This document shows, piece after piece, positions 21,127 to 32,600 of a stretch of 64,000 bases of DNA (the stretch's first letter is position 1; each line of letters starts with the position of its first letter). The notes below the pieces were generated by a model. The model worked only from the letters and a program-made list of their open reading frames with translations, had not been told where the DNA came from and searched no databases. Made by a program: the position numbers and the translations under genes. This DNA comes from Zizania palustris (lineage: Eukaryota > Streptophyta > Magnoliopsida > Poales > Poaceae): contig JAAALK010000288.1 in assembly GCA_019279435.1 (NCBI GenBank), positions 76,418,255 to 76,482,254 on the forward strand, read 5' to 3'.

Positions 21127-21838
21127 CCCAAGACCGATGTTTTAAATAGCCGGCTATAGATTTTTAGGAGGTCTGAGACTAAGAGAAACACTATTTAACG
21201 TTAAATGAAATCTCCCGCTAATAATTTTATTTAGCCCGCTAAAAACACAATATTAGTTGCCTCTTAGCGCCGCTAATCATGCCAGACTGTCACCCTTTCT
21301 ACTAGGCTGAAAGTTTGATAGGATGAGGCCCAAAATGTTGCCCATTTTTCTAACTTAGGAATTCAGAATTAGAAATCAGAACCCTATCTCCACAGCCTCC
21401 ACTCCACTCTGACGACGGTGGCGTCGATACTCGATAGTGCCCTGCACACCTACGAAACCATCGGAGGGGCTTGGCGCAGTGCAGTGCCCACGTCATCAAG
21501 TTCCTTCGCTACCCGAGCCTGTCGACACCCTGCTCCTACCCGCTCCGCTGATGGCTCGCCCCTTCTTCGGCCACCTAAGCCTATCGACACCCTGCCCGTT
21601 CTTGCTTCGACACCCTCATCACTCCTCTGCAGCAGTGTGATTGTGTCGGTGTCTAGCTAGCTCATTATCATGTCTGAATCCCATCCGCAGCAAGCACATA
21701 AGTTCTCACGTTTTCTATTTTCTTTGTTAGATGTTGCTTGTATACATAACATAATTCATTTTTTCCTACAAGTATTAGAATTTGGGATTATATCTTGAAC
21801 ATGAATTTGGGATATTAAAATTAGATAGACATTCTTTT

Positions 21839-22042
21839 TGTTAGACAGTCATATTCTAGATAGGACTAGACTCTTCTAGATGGTGGTAGAACATGTCCAG
21901 CTGGTAGTTTTCTGTCTCTATACAGTTGGACACCCTTTTTCTTTATAGCTAGACATTCTGTTATAGCCTAATCTCTCTCTATAAATGTAACCCATGTACC
22001 CCTTTTTGCAGTAATCAATAAACACAAAATCATTCTCTTACA
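21839..22042 (+). repeat. 5' LTR of element E
   Basis: TGTTAGACAG to CTCTTACA, 204 bp, with CTCTCTATAAATG as the TATA region near 21975. The primer-binding site follows directly. Confidence 0.92.
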
Positions 22043-22105
22043 TGGTATCAGTAGTTTAGGTTCTTCTTCCGCTGCTAAGCGCACCATTCTTGGTGTTGCT
22101 GCTCC

Positions 22106-23542
22106 ATGGCAACAGACGCCACCACCGATGTCGACGCTACTGTTGTCGATGTTTCTCCACCCAACTCCCCTGCTGCTGCTCTAGCACGTCTCCAGTAAGC
22201 TGAGCATGACACTGCTCTTGCTCAGCAGGACCGAGATGCTGCTAAAGCGCGTCTCCAGGCTGCCCTTGCCCGTGATGCTCATGCACGCTCGGCGATCGCT
22301 CCCTCTTCAGCTGCTGCTGCTACCACCACTTCCGCCGAAGATCCTCCTCTGATTTATGCTCTTCTCCATCACGAGGCCGCTGCGTTGCTCAATCTGCATG
22401 CCCAGGCAGTTGCAGTTCATAACATTCGCACCCTCGTGCCACTTGTCCTTGACATCAATTCTGTTTTCTTTGCTCGATGGCGTGAGTCTCTTCTCCTCAC
22501 TGTCGGCAAGTTCTCCCTGCAGGACCATCTTCTCTCCGATACAGCCATGCCTCATTCTCCGGATTGGGTTCGCATGGATTGTGTTGTGAGGACTTGGCTT
22601 CTTGGCAGCATCTCGGATGATCTCGCCGATGCCATTTCTGACCGCAACGCTACTGCTAGAGCCACTTGGCTCGCAATAGAGTCACAGTTCCTTGGCAATC
22701 GCACTACTCGCGCTCTCTTCGCCAACCAGGAGTTCTGCTCCTTTTCTCAGGGTGACCTCTTGATCTCTGAGTACTGTTAGCGCTACAAACAGATGGCAGA
22801 GGACCTTCGCGACCTCGGCGAACCCATTTCCGACCGCACCCTCATCCTCAACATCATACGTGGCCTCAACGAATGGTTTACTGCCCTCGGTCTTCATCTT
22901 CGCCGTAGCACTCCCCTTCCCATCTTTCTCCAAGTACGAGATGATCTACAGCTCGAAGAACTGACCATGGCTAAGTCCACCGCTCCTGATGTGGCGCTCG
23001 CTGCAGCCACTAGAGGACCAGCTACCACCCATTCCGCTCCACCACCAAAGCCTCCTCAACCTGCGCTTGCTGGATCTGGCAAACGGGGGCGTCGTGGTGG
23101 CAAGCGTGGCGGCGGCGGTGGAAATGGGGGCGGGAACCCTAGCGGCGGTGGCGGCTCTGTTGGGAGCATAGGAGGTTTCGGGGGAGGCGTAGGAGTCTTC
23201 GAGGGAGGAGGCCAGGGTTCCCCTGGACCTTTTTCCCCTGCTGGATCTGCCGGCCCAAGACCAGGCGCCTCCTGGCCCAGCATGTTCAACCCATGGACTA
23301 GGTCCATACAGATGTGGCCTGGGACACGGGGTCCTTCTTCGGTTGGGCTGACTGGGCCACCTCAAGCTTTTCTTGCTAGACCGAACAATACTTGGGATGG
23401 TCAGTGGGCTGGACCGTGGAATATTCCACCCAGTACTATTTCTGGGCCTCCTCCTACTGCTAGGCCGCATTCTGGTTGGGATCAGAATGTTCTTACCTCA
23501 AATTTTCAGACCATGTCTCTTCACCAGCCTTTACAATCATAA
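22106..23542 (+). pseudogene. gag: Gag region of element E with two stops
   Basis: It opens with MATDATTDVD at 22106. The copia Gag domain is recognisable (VFFARWRESLLLTVGKF, WLAIESQFLGN, FCSFSQGD, LRDLGEPISD). It is followed by a glycine-rich, basic tail from about residue 320 that would bind RNA. In-frame stops at about 22196 (TAA) and 22777 (TAG) interrupt it, and a third at 23540 lies just before the protease. No zinc knuckle is visible. Confidence 0.82.
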
Positions 23543-26518
23543 TGGTATTTTGATACCGGTGCCACTCACAACATGACTTCTGATGGTATACTTCATTCCA
23601 CATCCTCCTCTCCTTTTCCTTCTCATATTATTATCGGGAACGGACATTTACTGCTCGTCACTTCTACTGGCGCCACTCACTTGCCTCATAATCTTCATCT
23701 TAATAATGTTCTTGTGTCTCCGAACCTTATTAAGAATCTTATTTCAGTGCGTCAGTTTACTTCCGACAATAATTGCTCTGTGGAATTTGACCCTTTTGGC
23801 TGCTTTGTGAAGGCTCTTCCATCTCGGATAGAGATCGTCAGGTGTGATAGCTCTGGACTTCTTTACCTGTTGCAGCTCTCCGCCTCCACCTTCCATGCAG
23901 CTACTTCCTCCTCCACTTGGCACCAGCATCTTGGTCATCCCGGATCTGAAGTTCTTGCAAAGTTGTCCCATTTTGTTGGTCTTTCTTGTCGTAGAGATTC
24001 GAATACTATTTGTCATTTTTGTCAACTGAGTCATCATACTCGGTTACCTTTTCATTCCTCCTCATCCTGAGTGAGTCATAATTTCCAATTAATACATTGT
24101 GATCTTTGGACTTCTCTTGTTACCAGTGTTTTAGGACACAAGTATTATTTGGTTATTCTTGATGATTGCTCACACTACCTTTGGACATTTCCACTTCGCT
24201 AGAAGTCAGAAACTTTCTCCACTTTGTCTCATTTCTTTGCCCACGTTCGCACTCAATTCGGAGTCACAATACAGGGGATACAGTGTGATAATGGTCGTGA
24301 GTTTGATAACTCCACTACTCGATCATTTTTTCTGTCACATGGCGTACATCTTCGTATGTCATGCCCCTATACTTCTCCTCAGAACGGTAAAGCTGAACAC
24401 ATTATTCGCACTATTAATAATGTTGTTCGCTCCCTACTGTTTCAGGCTAGCATTCCCTTTCTCCGAGGACTCATCTCCTCCCACTCCAGTAGATTTTGAT
24501 TTTTTGGATACTGCACCTGACCCCGTGATGGTTCCTTTTGCACCATCACATTTTTTTGCAGGACCTCCAACCGTGCCATCTGATCCCGCTGAGCCGACCA
24601 CACTCCCACATACAACTTTTGATGGTTCCTCTACTCCAACCACACTACCACATGCAGCTCCTGATGGATCGCCCACCTCTTCACGTACAGCAGCATCTGG
24701 GTCCTTGCCTGCTGATCGTCACTTTGGAGTTGTCTACACTCGACGACCTGTATCAGTGGCAGTTCGATCTCCTGGAGAGTTGATGCCGACAGTGGTTCAT
24801 GATATTCCTGCTGGTGCTATTCCCATTCCTCCCGTGGTAAATCAACATGCTATGACTACCAGAGGGAAAGAAGGATTTCGTCAGCCAGTGTTACTGACTT
24901 CATCACCACTTTCTCCAATCCCAAGGACTTATCGAGCTGCTCTTACAGACCCAAACTGGCGTACTGCTATGGAGGCCGAGTATTCAGCCTTACTCGCCAA
25001 TCACACTTGGGATCTTCTCCCTCGACCGACACACTCCAATGTTGTCACAGGAAAATGGGTTTCAAGCATAAGTTCAAAGCTGATGGGTCCTTTGAGAGGT
25101 ACAAGGCCCGCTGGGTTCTTTGTGGTTTTTCACAGTGGCCTGGAGTGGATTTTTCCGAGACTTTTAGTCCTATTGTCAAGCCAGCAACTGTTAGGACTGT
25201 TCTATCTCTAGCACTTTCACGCTCATGGCCCATTCATCAGCTGGATGTTGATAATGCTTTTCTTCATGGAACATTATCCGAGACCGTTTACTGTGTTCAG
25301 CCTTCAGGATTTGAAGATTCTTCTCATCCTGATTATGTGTGCCGGCTCAATAGATCACTTTATGGTCTTAAGCAGGCACCTCGAGCTTGGCATAGTCGTT
25401 TTGCCTCTCATCTTCATCAGCTCGGCTTTGTTACGGCCAAAACATATACTTCTCTGTTCATTTATCATCATGGCATAGAGACGGTTTATCTGCTTTTCTA
25501 TGTTGATGATATTGTGTTGACAGCCTCCTCACCTGCCTTGCTTCGTCGCACTATTTGTGCACTTCAGCAGGAATTTCCTCTGAAGGATCTTGGGATTCTT
25601 CACAATTTTCTGGGGATGCTTGTTCAACACAAAGAGGGTGGTCTTTTTTTTGTCTTAAAGGCAATATATGCTTGATATTCTCGAGCGGGCAGGTATGTCA
25701 GACTGCAAGCCGTGTTCCACACCTGTTGACCTAAGGACGAAGCTCTCATCTGATGGTGCTCCTATCTCAGATCCTACTGACTTTCGCAGTATTGTCGGGG
25801 CTCTTCAGTATCTCACCTTCACCAGGACGGACATTTCTTATGCAGTGCAACAAGTCTGTCTTCATATGCATGATCCTAGAGATCCTCATCTTACTACACT
25901 AAAACGTATTTTGCGCTATGTCCGTGGCACTCTGGATATGTGCTTATTTCTACGACCATGCTCTCAATCCGATTTGGTGGTTTATTCTGATGCTGATTGG
26001 GCTGGTTGCCCGGATACTCGTCGATCGACTTCTGGTTATGCTGTCTTCTTGGGAGACAACTTGGTCTCATGGTATTCCAAGCGATAGCTCACCGTCTCCC
26101 GTTCTAGTGCTGAGACTGAATACCGGGTTGTTGCCAATGCGGTTGCTGAAGCCACTTGGCTCCAACAACTTTTGAATGAGCTGCACAATCCGTTGTCCAA
26201 AACCACCTTGGTATATTGTGACAACGTCAGTGCCATCTACATGTCATTGTTGGCACGGAAACGTGCCCCCGCACTTAGGTCAGTTCGACGATCCAAAAGT
26301 GCACGAATACTTAGGGACAAGCCTAAGGTGACGTGGCACCGATGTCGCGTTCCGACTACCCTTAATAGTGATAAGGGGGTGGAGTCGCCAGGCAACCAGA
26401 TTACACAAAATAATCCAATTAGCCGAAAGAAATAGATTAAACAGAGAAAAATTGACAAACCAGTCGGAGCCCGTCTGGTTCGAAGTCTGATGCGAAGCGT
26501 GCGCCGAAGGGTACCTTC

Positions 26519-26714
26519 GGCGTCTGGTGCGAAGTGCTCCGCTGAAGGGTGCTTCGGCGTTCGGTCTGATCCAGCCGAAGATAGACTCCGAACGGATCTG
26601 GTGCGAAGGGCTCCACCGAAGGGTGCTTCGGCGTCTGGTGCGAAGTGCTCCGCTGAAGGGTGCTTCGGCGCTCGGACTGATCCAGCCGAAGATAGACTCC
26701 GAACGGATCTGAAC
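26519..26714 (+). repeat. Direct repeat of about 120 bp inside F2
   Basis: The block GGCGTCTGGTGCGAAGTGCT and the following GATCCAGCCGAAGATAGACT occur twice, at about 26519-26595 and 26631-26705. They are separated by a shorter related stretch. Confidence 0.75.
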
Positions 26715-27505
26715 GCAGTGATCACCTCCGAACAGCGGGGTTCGGCGTGCGATCTCCGATGCAACAATCTACAAAATAGTGACGCGAGGACCACGCGCGA
26801 GCGCAACTTTGTCCGGTGCGGAGTATGGTCGTGGCGAAGCCTGTTGCGACGAAGTATGCTTGGTGAAGCCTGTTGCTGAAGCCTGCAGCCGAAGCCTGCA
26901 GTCCCACCAAAGGGTGTCTGGGGGACCTCCGAAACCGATCTCTCAGCTCCGGACACCTTCGATGAAGGGGCTCCGAACGTGCGAAGCCTGCAACAGAAGA
27001 GTGTGAGGTACCAATTCGGCCTGAGGACCGAATTTTGCAAAGTGTTGCACGGGTAGCGAAGGTAGCAATCTGTTACGCAAATTAGCGGATACTTCACAGG
27101 TGAAGTAACAAGGCGATAGAAATCTATTACGTAGATTAACGGATACTTCACGGGCGAAGTAACAAGGCTTACCACTGTTTCGTAGCGGCCGATGGAGGGC
27201 TTCCAGGCAAACCCACGAAGAGGTACAGGAAAATAAAGGTAAAGTAAATGCAATCAAAGCATGGGCTTTGGTTTTGTTTGAGTTGGGGGGCTCTCACGCC
27301 GGCCATGCCTCTCTATTTATAGGGGGTTTAACTCCCAATCTAATCTGCTATTAATCCGGCCAGATAGAGATAGAGATTTGAGCTGGAAACGTGTACAACT
27401 CTATCTCTGCCGAGGTGGGCTTCGGCTAGGCCCGTCGAGGCTTGCTCCTCGGGCCAAAGCTTCGGTAGCGTGGGCTTCGGCCAGGCCCGTCGAGGCTTGC
27501 TCCTT

Positions 27506-27878
27506 GGGCCGAAGCTTCGGTAGCATGGGCCTCCGAAGGCTTCCTGGCCGAAGCCCATGGGCTGGCTAGAGGCTTTCGGAGCCCATAGCTCAACGGACTT
27601 TGGCCCTATAGGGCTTCGGCCTGACTCCTTGGGCCGAAGCTTCGGCAGCATGGGCCTCCGAAGGCTTCCTAGCCGAAGCCCATGGGCTGGCTAGAGGCTT
27701 TCGGAGCCCATAGCTCAACGGACTTCAGCCCTGTAGGGCTTCGGACAGACCCTCGGGCCGAAGCTTCGGCAGCATGGGCCCCCGAAGGCTTCCTGGCCGA
27801 AGCCCATGGGCTGGCTAGAGGCTTTCGGAGCCCATAGCTCAATGGACTTCGGCTCTGTAGGGCTTCGGACAGACCCTG
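27506..27878 (+). repeat. Tandem repeat in F2, three copies of about 125 bp
   Basis: Units begin with GGGCCGAAGCTTCGG at 27506, 27631 and 27755. Each contains GCCCATGGGCTGGCTAGAGG and TTTCGGAGCCCATAGCTCAA. Just upstream a related 55-bp unit (GGCCCGTCGAGGCTTGCTCC) is repeated at about 27418 and 27473. The copies are nearly identical, so the amplification is recent or homogenised. Confidence 0.88.
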
Positions 27879-28176
27879 GACATGTGTATTTTCGGCTCAA
27901 ATCGCCAAAAATTGATATTTTGACAATCTAGCCATTAATGCCATTTTTTGCTATCAACAGTCATCCAATCCTGTTCAGCATCAACGCACCAAACATGTCG
28001 AGATAGATCTCCACTTTGTTCGGGAGCGTGTTTCTCTTGGTGATGTCCGTGTACTTCATGTTCCCACTACATCACAATTTGCCGATATCTTCACCAAAGG
28101 GCTACCTACATCTATCTTCAATGAGTTCCGGTCCAGTCTCAACGTTTGTTCTCACCCCGTTCCGACTGCGGGGGCG

Positions 28177-28378
28177 TGTTAGACAGTCATATTCTAGATA
28201 GGACTAGACTCTTCTAGATGGTGGTAGAACATGTCTAGCTGGTAGTTTTCTGTTTCTATACAGCTGGACACCCTTTTCTGTTACAGCTAGACATTCTGTT
28301 ATAGCCTAATCCCTCTCTATAAATGTAACCCTTGTACCCCTTTTTGCAGTAATCAATAAACAAAATCATTCTCTTACA
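28177..28378 (+). repeat. 3' LTR of element E
   Basis: TGTTAGACAG to CTCTTACA, 202 bp. It is preceded by a short G-rich tract (GCGGGGGCG) as polypurine primer and followed by the CTTTT duplication. Confidence 0.92.
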
Positions 28379-28599
28379 CTTTTCTCTTGTCCGTTGTCAT
28401 TTACTTCACAAATCACTACAAAAATAAAATATGGTTAGTTATTATATTGATAATTGTTGTTCAAATGAAGACATGTCTTGTTTTTAAAAAAAACGCTAAA
28501 TGGCTTAGTTGTCCACTATAACCGTCTATAGCCTTTTTAGCTTATCCGGGAGCTTGTCGCTAAGGGTCTTAGCCATACATTTAAAACATTGCCCAAGAC

Positions 28600-29429
28600 T
28601 AACAAGTCGATGTTCAACAGCAGCCTTGAATTTTTTAGATTAATGATATTGCAACTTAAATATTGCAATAAATTAAGAGTCGGTTTTGGGACTAGAATAG
28701 AGTTATACTCCACTGAAAGCTTGAGTAGATTCAAAAGTAGATTCAGATTCACAAATTGTACATTTTATTATAAATGTACTATTTTGCCCCCAAAAATTGT
28801 ATTGTGTTTTATTTGATATAAATATAATTATACTACAATAATAATATTTTATATTTTTAACCATAAATAATTTATATTACTCAATTAATTCACTAATGTT
28901 TGCGTACAAACACTACATATTAATTCACAAATGTTGCAAAGTCCAAAGTCTTCACCCTTATACTCATGAATGAAATTCTTGTACTCATGAATGAAATTAC
29001 GAAGGACCGTATATCCAACAACATTGTAGTAGAGAATGTCACTATTTTTAGCACTCCGAAGGACAAATGTGCCACAAATCTGTAAATTGATCTGCAACTT
29101 CTATGCTAAGAAAAGAAAAGAACATGGAGAAGCTACCAAATCTCCGTTACTGGACCAGCATCCATACGGTCCCAACAAACCTGAAGGGAAAAAAACAGGA
29201 GGGGGAAAAGAACCAAGAACCATGGCAAAAAAGAACGATGAACCGTTAAGTTTCATTAATGGCATAGTGGTAAATTAAGAGCTCATAGCGTGCAGTATTT
29301 ATCAACACAGACACAAACAGGCAGCCGGCTGGGGCACTGACAGATACAAGACTTCGCAGCCAGCAGGACCGCAAGTAATTCCACAAGCACACAACTTATG
29401 CAACATGAATCGGTTGCATTGCGACCTGA
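28600..29429. other. Intergenic sequence downstream of the Hsp110 gene
   Basis: AT-rich up to about 29100, then mixed. No gene or repeat was recognised. The 3' end of the Hsp110 transcript probably lies around 29280-29450. Confidence 0.45.
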
Positions 29430-29632
29430 AAATTTAGTCCCATTGCAAGTCCCGATATAATACCCGTAGGACGCCAAATCCGAAACGCGCCGTTATACCT
29501 CGAATCTGAAAAAACCCTCGCCAGAAAAAACCAAAACGTTCACGCAGATGACCCTCACGAAGTAGGAAATCTACTTGAGCGCCGTAACTTTGGATCGGGC
29601 AAGCAACAACTAAAGTGAAAAATGTGTGCTGC

Positions 29633-32600
29633 TTACGCAGCTTCAGTTCCCTCTTGCTTGTCGTCCGTTTCCATTTGCTCGCTGGTAGGGGATTCATTAG
29701 CATCGCCCTCACTGGCCAAAGGTGGCTCACCAGATGCTTCTGCGCCATGGGGCTGCGGCTCTGGTGTGCGGGCTTCACCATCTGAGGTTTCGGCCGGAGG
29801 CCTTGGTGGGGTTTGCGGCTTAGGAGCTGGTTTTGGCTTCACCATTATCGGTTTACAGAACCTGTAAAAGATAGATACAACGTCACAGTTGGCATCAGAA
29901 ATATGCATAAACTTGGAGCACAGGGAAGGCGTCAAGAGACTGAAGAGAGATTCATCAAAATGACCTGTCGACCGTTTCAGCCTTTTTCTTTATGTCTGAA
30001 GAAAGTAGAACAGGGTTAGCATACTTCGGAAGCACATCTTGCTGCTGCTTTTTCTCTCTTAGCCATGCCTCTGCTTCTGAACACTCATTAATGACCTGCA
30101 TGACAAGCAAATGCATATCGATGGAAGATTAACTACAGATGAATAGGCATTATCACTGTGTTAACTACTTGATAGTCCTAAAAACAGGATGATTATGCTA
30201 GCCATTCACCCGCGTAACATAAAGATGACTGTTGATTTTTAGTTGATGCATTGAATACCTTCTGTTTCTCCTCTACGTCAATGTGATCAAACTTTGGGTC
30301 TTTGGACAAGGCAGCTTCTCTGAAACTATTGATACAATAACTAAGTTGATCAATAGAAGGACCTCTGTCCATCCAATCCTTGTGGCGTGCCTCAATGGGA
30401 TCCCCAACCTTCAGTATGACCAATAATCATCAGATCTTATAATATATAAACTAACAAGATATTAAGAAAGAAATGAAAGGTGGACGGACAGTGGATAGAG
30501 GAGAGCAAACCTTTTTAAGTTCTTCAAGCTTAGCAACATACACTCCCTTGGTCTCATCCTCACCGTCTTCATACAACCAATCCTCAACCTCCTGAAGCTT
30601 GGCGATGAATGATTCCTTCTCCTCAGCCATCACAAAATCATTGTACTTGTCGTACAACTGAATAAAACATATTATCACATTATAACTATTGACTCAAAGA
30701 AGTCAGAAAAGAGTGGAATTGATCAAACCTTGTTGCGCATGTCATAAACATAAGCCTCCACAGCATTCTTCTTATCTTTCGTCTCTTCCATCACCCGGTC
30801 CTGAAGAGCCATTTCAAACTCTTTCTCCACAGCCTTCTCCAAATCTTTAGCCCCCAAGGCACCATAAACCAACTCAGCAACTGGAATATTGGTTTTCTTT
30901 ACTTTCTTCTTTGATGGCTCAACCTAGAGTTTTTTTGCCAAAATATGACAGCAGTTAGTTCACCATTTGATATTAGCGCCCAATTGTGATGCACATACCA
31001 ACTCATTCATCTCTTTGGGGAAAAGGAATCAGATTGAGGGATTGAGAAAATATAATTCATAATTCAATACAATAGTAGGATACATCCAGTCAACATCATG
31101 GAGACATACCAAGAAGCAGCAATATCAAGATATCACCCAAAACAGGATAAACAAATTTGTTTGCAATGCAACATGCAATGGCACATTTTGGTTGCAGCAA
31201 CCTAGACATGTCATTCACTTTCACAATGGATCATGTTCATAATATGCAATGCTGTGCTTTAACAAAGAAAAAAGAAACATGAAAGATTAAGTTTATTTAA
31301 TTCAATGATGCCATACTTCTGTGTAGAAAAATAAAAAATACATGTATATCCTATCGGCCAGAGCTATCCAGAATGTGCATATAATTGAAACTTTGAAAGT
31401 GAACTGCAAATTTCAGGGAATAACAGTGCAATGGACAAATCAGATTAGCCTAAATGTGCAAGTTTCAAAAAGTTAGCTCTAAAAGGCCACATAGAAACCC
31501 AGCCAGACAGCAAACTACAGTTGTCACATATGTTAGCCCTGTACAAATACATATAAATCGCAACCATCTAAGAAGATGTCATGTCCACTTGATACCAATG
31601 ATAATGCATTACTTCCTACCAAAAGCAAAACATAATGACGACTTGTACTAACAAGACTTCAGGCCCTCGCTACTACCATGTAACATCAAGAATTCATCAA
31701 CAACGAATGTTTACCTTTGCATCAGTTTCCATAGGAACAGATTTTTCCTCAGAATTTGGTGCGCCATTTTCAGCACCCTCCCCAGCAGCATCTACTGAGG
31801 CTTTGGCTTCCTGCATGTTTACATCAGTTCCAGAAGCAGCCTCATTAGAAGCGTCATCTGTCTCCATCTTAGAAGAATCCTTTAGCGGCTCAGCTGTAGC
31901 TGCTATTGGAACTTCCAACTCCTCCTCTTCCAACATCTGCATACAGATCAATAGTAATACTCTCATATTGATTTCGGCAAGAACCATAATGGCAAAAATA
32001 CTTCAAAATATTAACAAGCCCAAGTTGCCACTCACTATTGCTGATTCAACTGACACTATCCCATGGATGTTCAGACGGACTTTCACCTTCAGTTTTGCTT
32101 TCTCGCCTTTGCTGGGATGGAAAGGGCCAATCTATACAAAATAATTGGAGCATGGTCAGTACCAAATAATAGAGCTCAAAACCCATTCAACAATATTAGA
32201 ATTTAGAAGGGGACACTAAGTAAGTTACCGTGTAAGAGCTGATCCTTGGTGGTATTTGGAAATCACCAGTATCAACATAAGTGACATCTACCATAAATGT
32301 GTTGGACCTATAGAAGGTCAACGCTTTAATGCTGGGCATCGGGTTCCCCTTGGGGAATACAACAGTCTGTTGGTTGTCACCATTCTGAGAATCAGGTTTC
32401 CATGACATTGCTATTGAGAAAGGGAAACCCTCGTTAACCTGGCAAAGGGTTGAGAAAGCATTATAGCTGGGAAAAAAAAGCATGGCTATGCATGCAAGAA
32501 CTTGAATGAATTCCTCTCAAATTTGCAAGTAAGCTTCCTATTACATCGTAAAATGATTTCTAACAACAATTACTGAATTGTCTGAGTAGAACACTCAGAT

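Larger units (their letters stand above)
26248..27959 (+). mobile_element. F2: solo LTR-like member of the F1 gypsy family (1712 bp)
   Basis: It starts TGTTGGCACGGAAACGTG and ends TTGCTATCAACA, with an exact 5-bp duplication GTCAT at 26243-26247 and 27960-27964. Removing it restores the RNase H frame of element E. The first about 150 bases match the F1 start and the last about 100 match the F1 end. There is no primer-binding site, gag or pol, so it is best read as a solo LTR. It is dense in CTTCGG and CCGAAG words, and much of 26480-27000 consists of repeated GAAGGGTGCTTCGGCG units. Confidence 0.88.
23543..28176 (+). pseudogene. pol: Pol region of element E (protease, truncated integrase, RT, RNase H), interrupted by F2
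   Basis: The protease shows WYFDTGATHNM at 23543. The integrase finger (HQHLGHPG ... CHFCQLS) and core (DDCSHY, CDNGREFDN, SPQNGKAE) follow, with stops near 24068 and 24200. The integrase C-terminus is deleted at about 24460, where the chain jumps to the pre-RT linker. RT has KARWVLCGFSQ, QLDVDNAFLHG, LYGLKQAPRAW and YVDDI (25499 onward). A frame change lies near 25665, and a stop after WYSKR at 26085. RNase H is cut after SAIYMS by F2 (26248-27959) and resumes at 27965 with PVQHQRTKHVEI through ADIFTKGLP. The copy is not functional. Confidence 0.85.
21839..28378 (+). mobile_element. Ty1-copia element E (Ale/Retrofit-like) containing F2
   Basis: It has short LTRs (21839-22042 and 28177-28378) and a perfect 5-bp duplication CTTTT at 21834-21838 and 28379-28383. 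The primer-binding site TGGTATCAGTAG lies at 22043-22054. The two LTRs differ by roughly eight substitutions and two small indels. Coding sequence is damaged, part of integrase is deleted, and F2 interrupts RNase H. The short LTRs and the terminal LHFVRERV...ADIFTKGLP block suggest the Ale/Retrofit group. Confidence 0.92.
21135..28591. mobile_element. Non-autonomous hAT element (about 0.9 kb) split by copia E
   Basis: The left piece is 21135-21838 and the right piece 28384-28591. The ends are CGATGTTTTAAAT and its near-complement ATTTAAAACATTG. They are flanked by an exact 8-bp duplication CCCAAGAC at 21127-21134 and 28592-28599, the size typical of hAT transposons. Subterminal words based on AGCCGGCTATAG, CCCGCTAA and TAGCGCCGCTAA occur on the left, with related GCTAAATGGC and TCTATAGCC on the right. 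No transposase is present. A GC-rich stretch (21400-21660) inside it may be captured host DNA. Confidence 0.78.

Noticed and set aside
23056..23307. Pro-rich minus-strand protein
   Set aside because: It is the complement of the glycine-rich tail of the E Gag.
26237..27253. 338-codon minus-strand frame in F2
   Set aside because: It arises from CCGAAG-type repeats in a solo LTR. The protein is repetitive and unrelated to any family.
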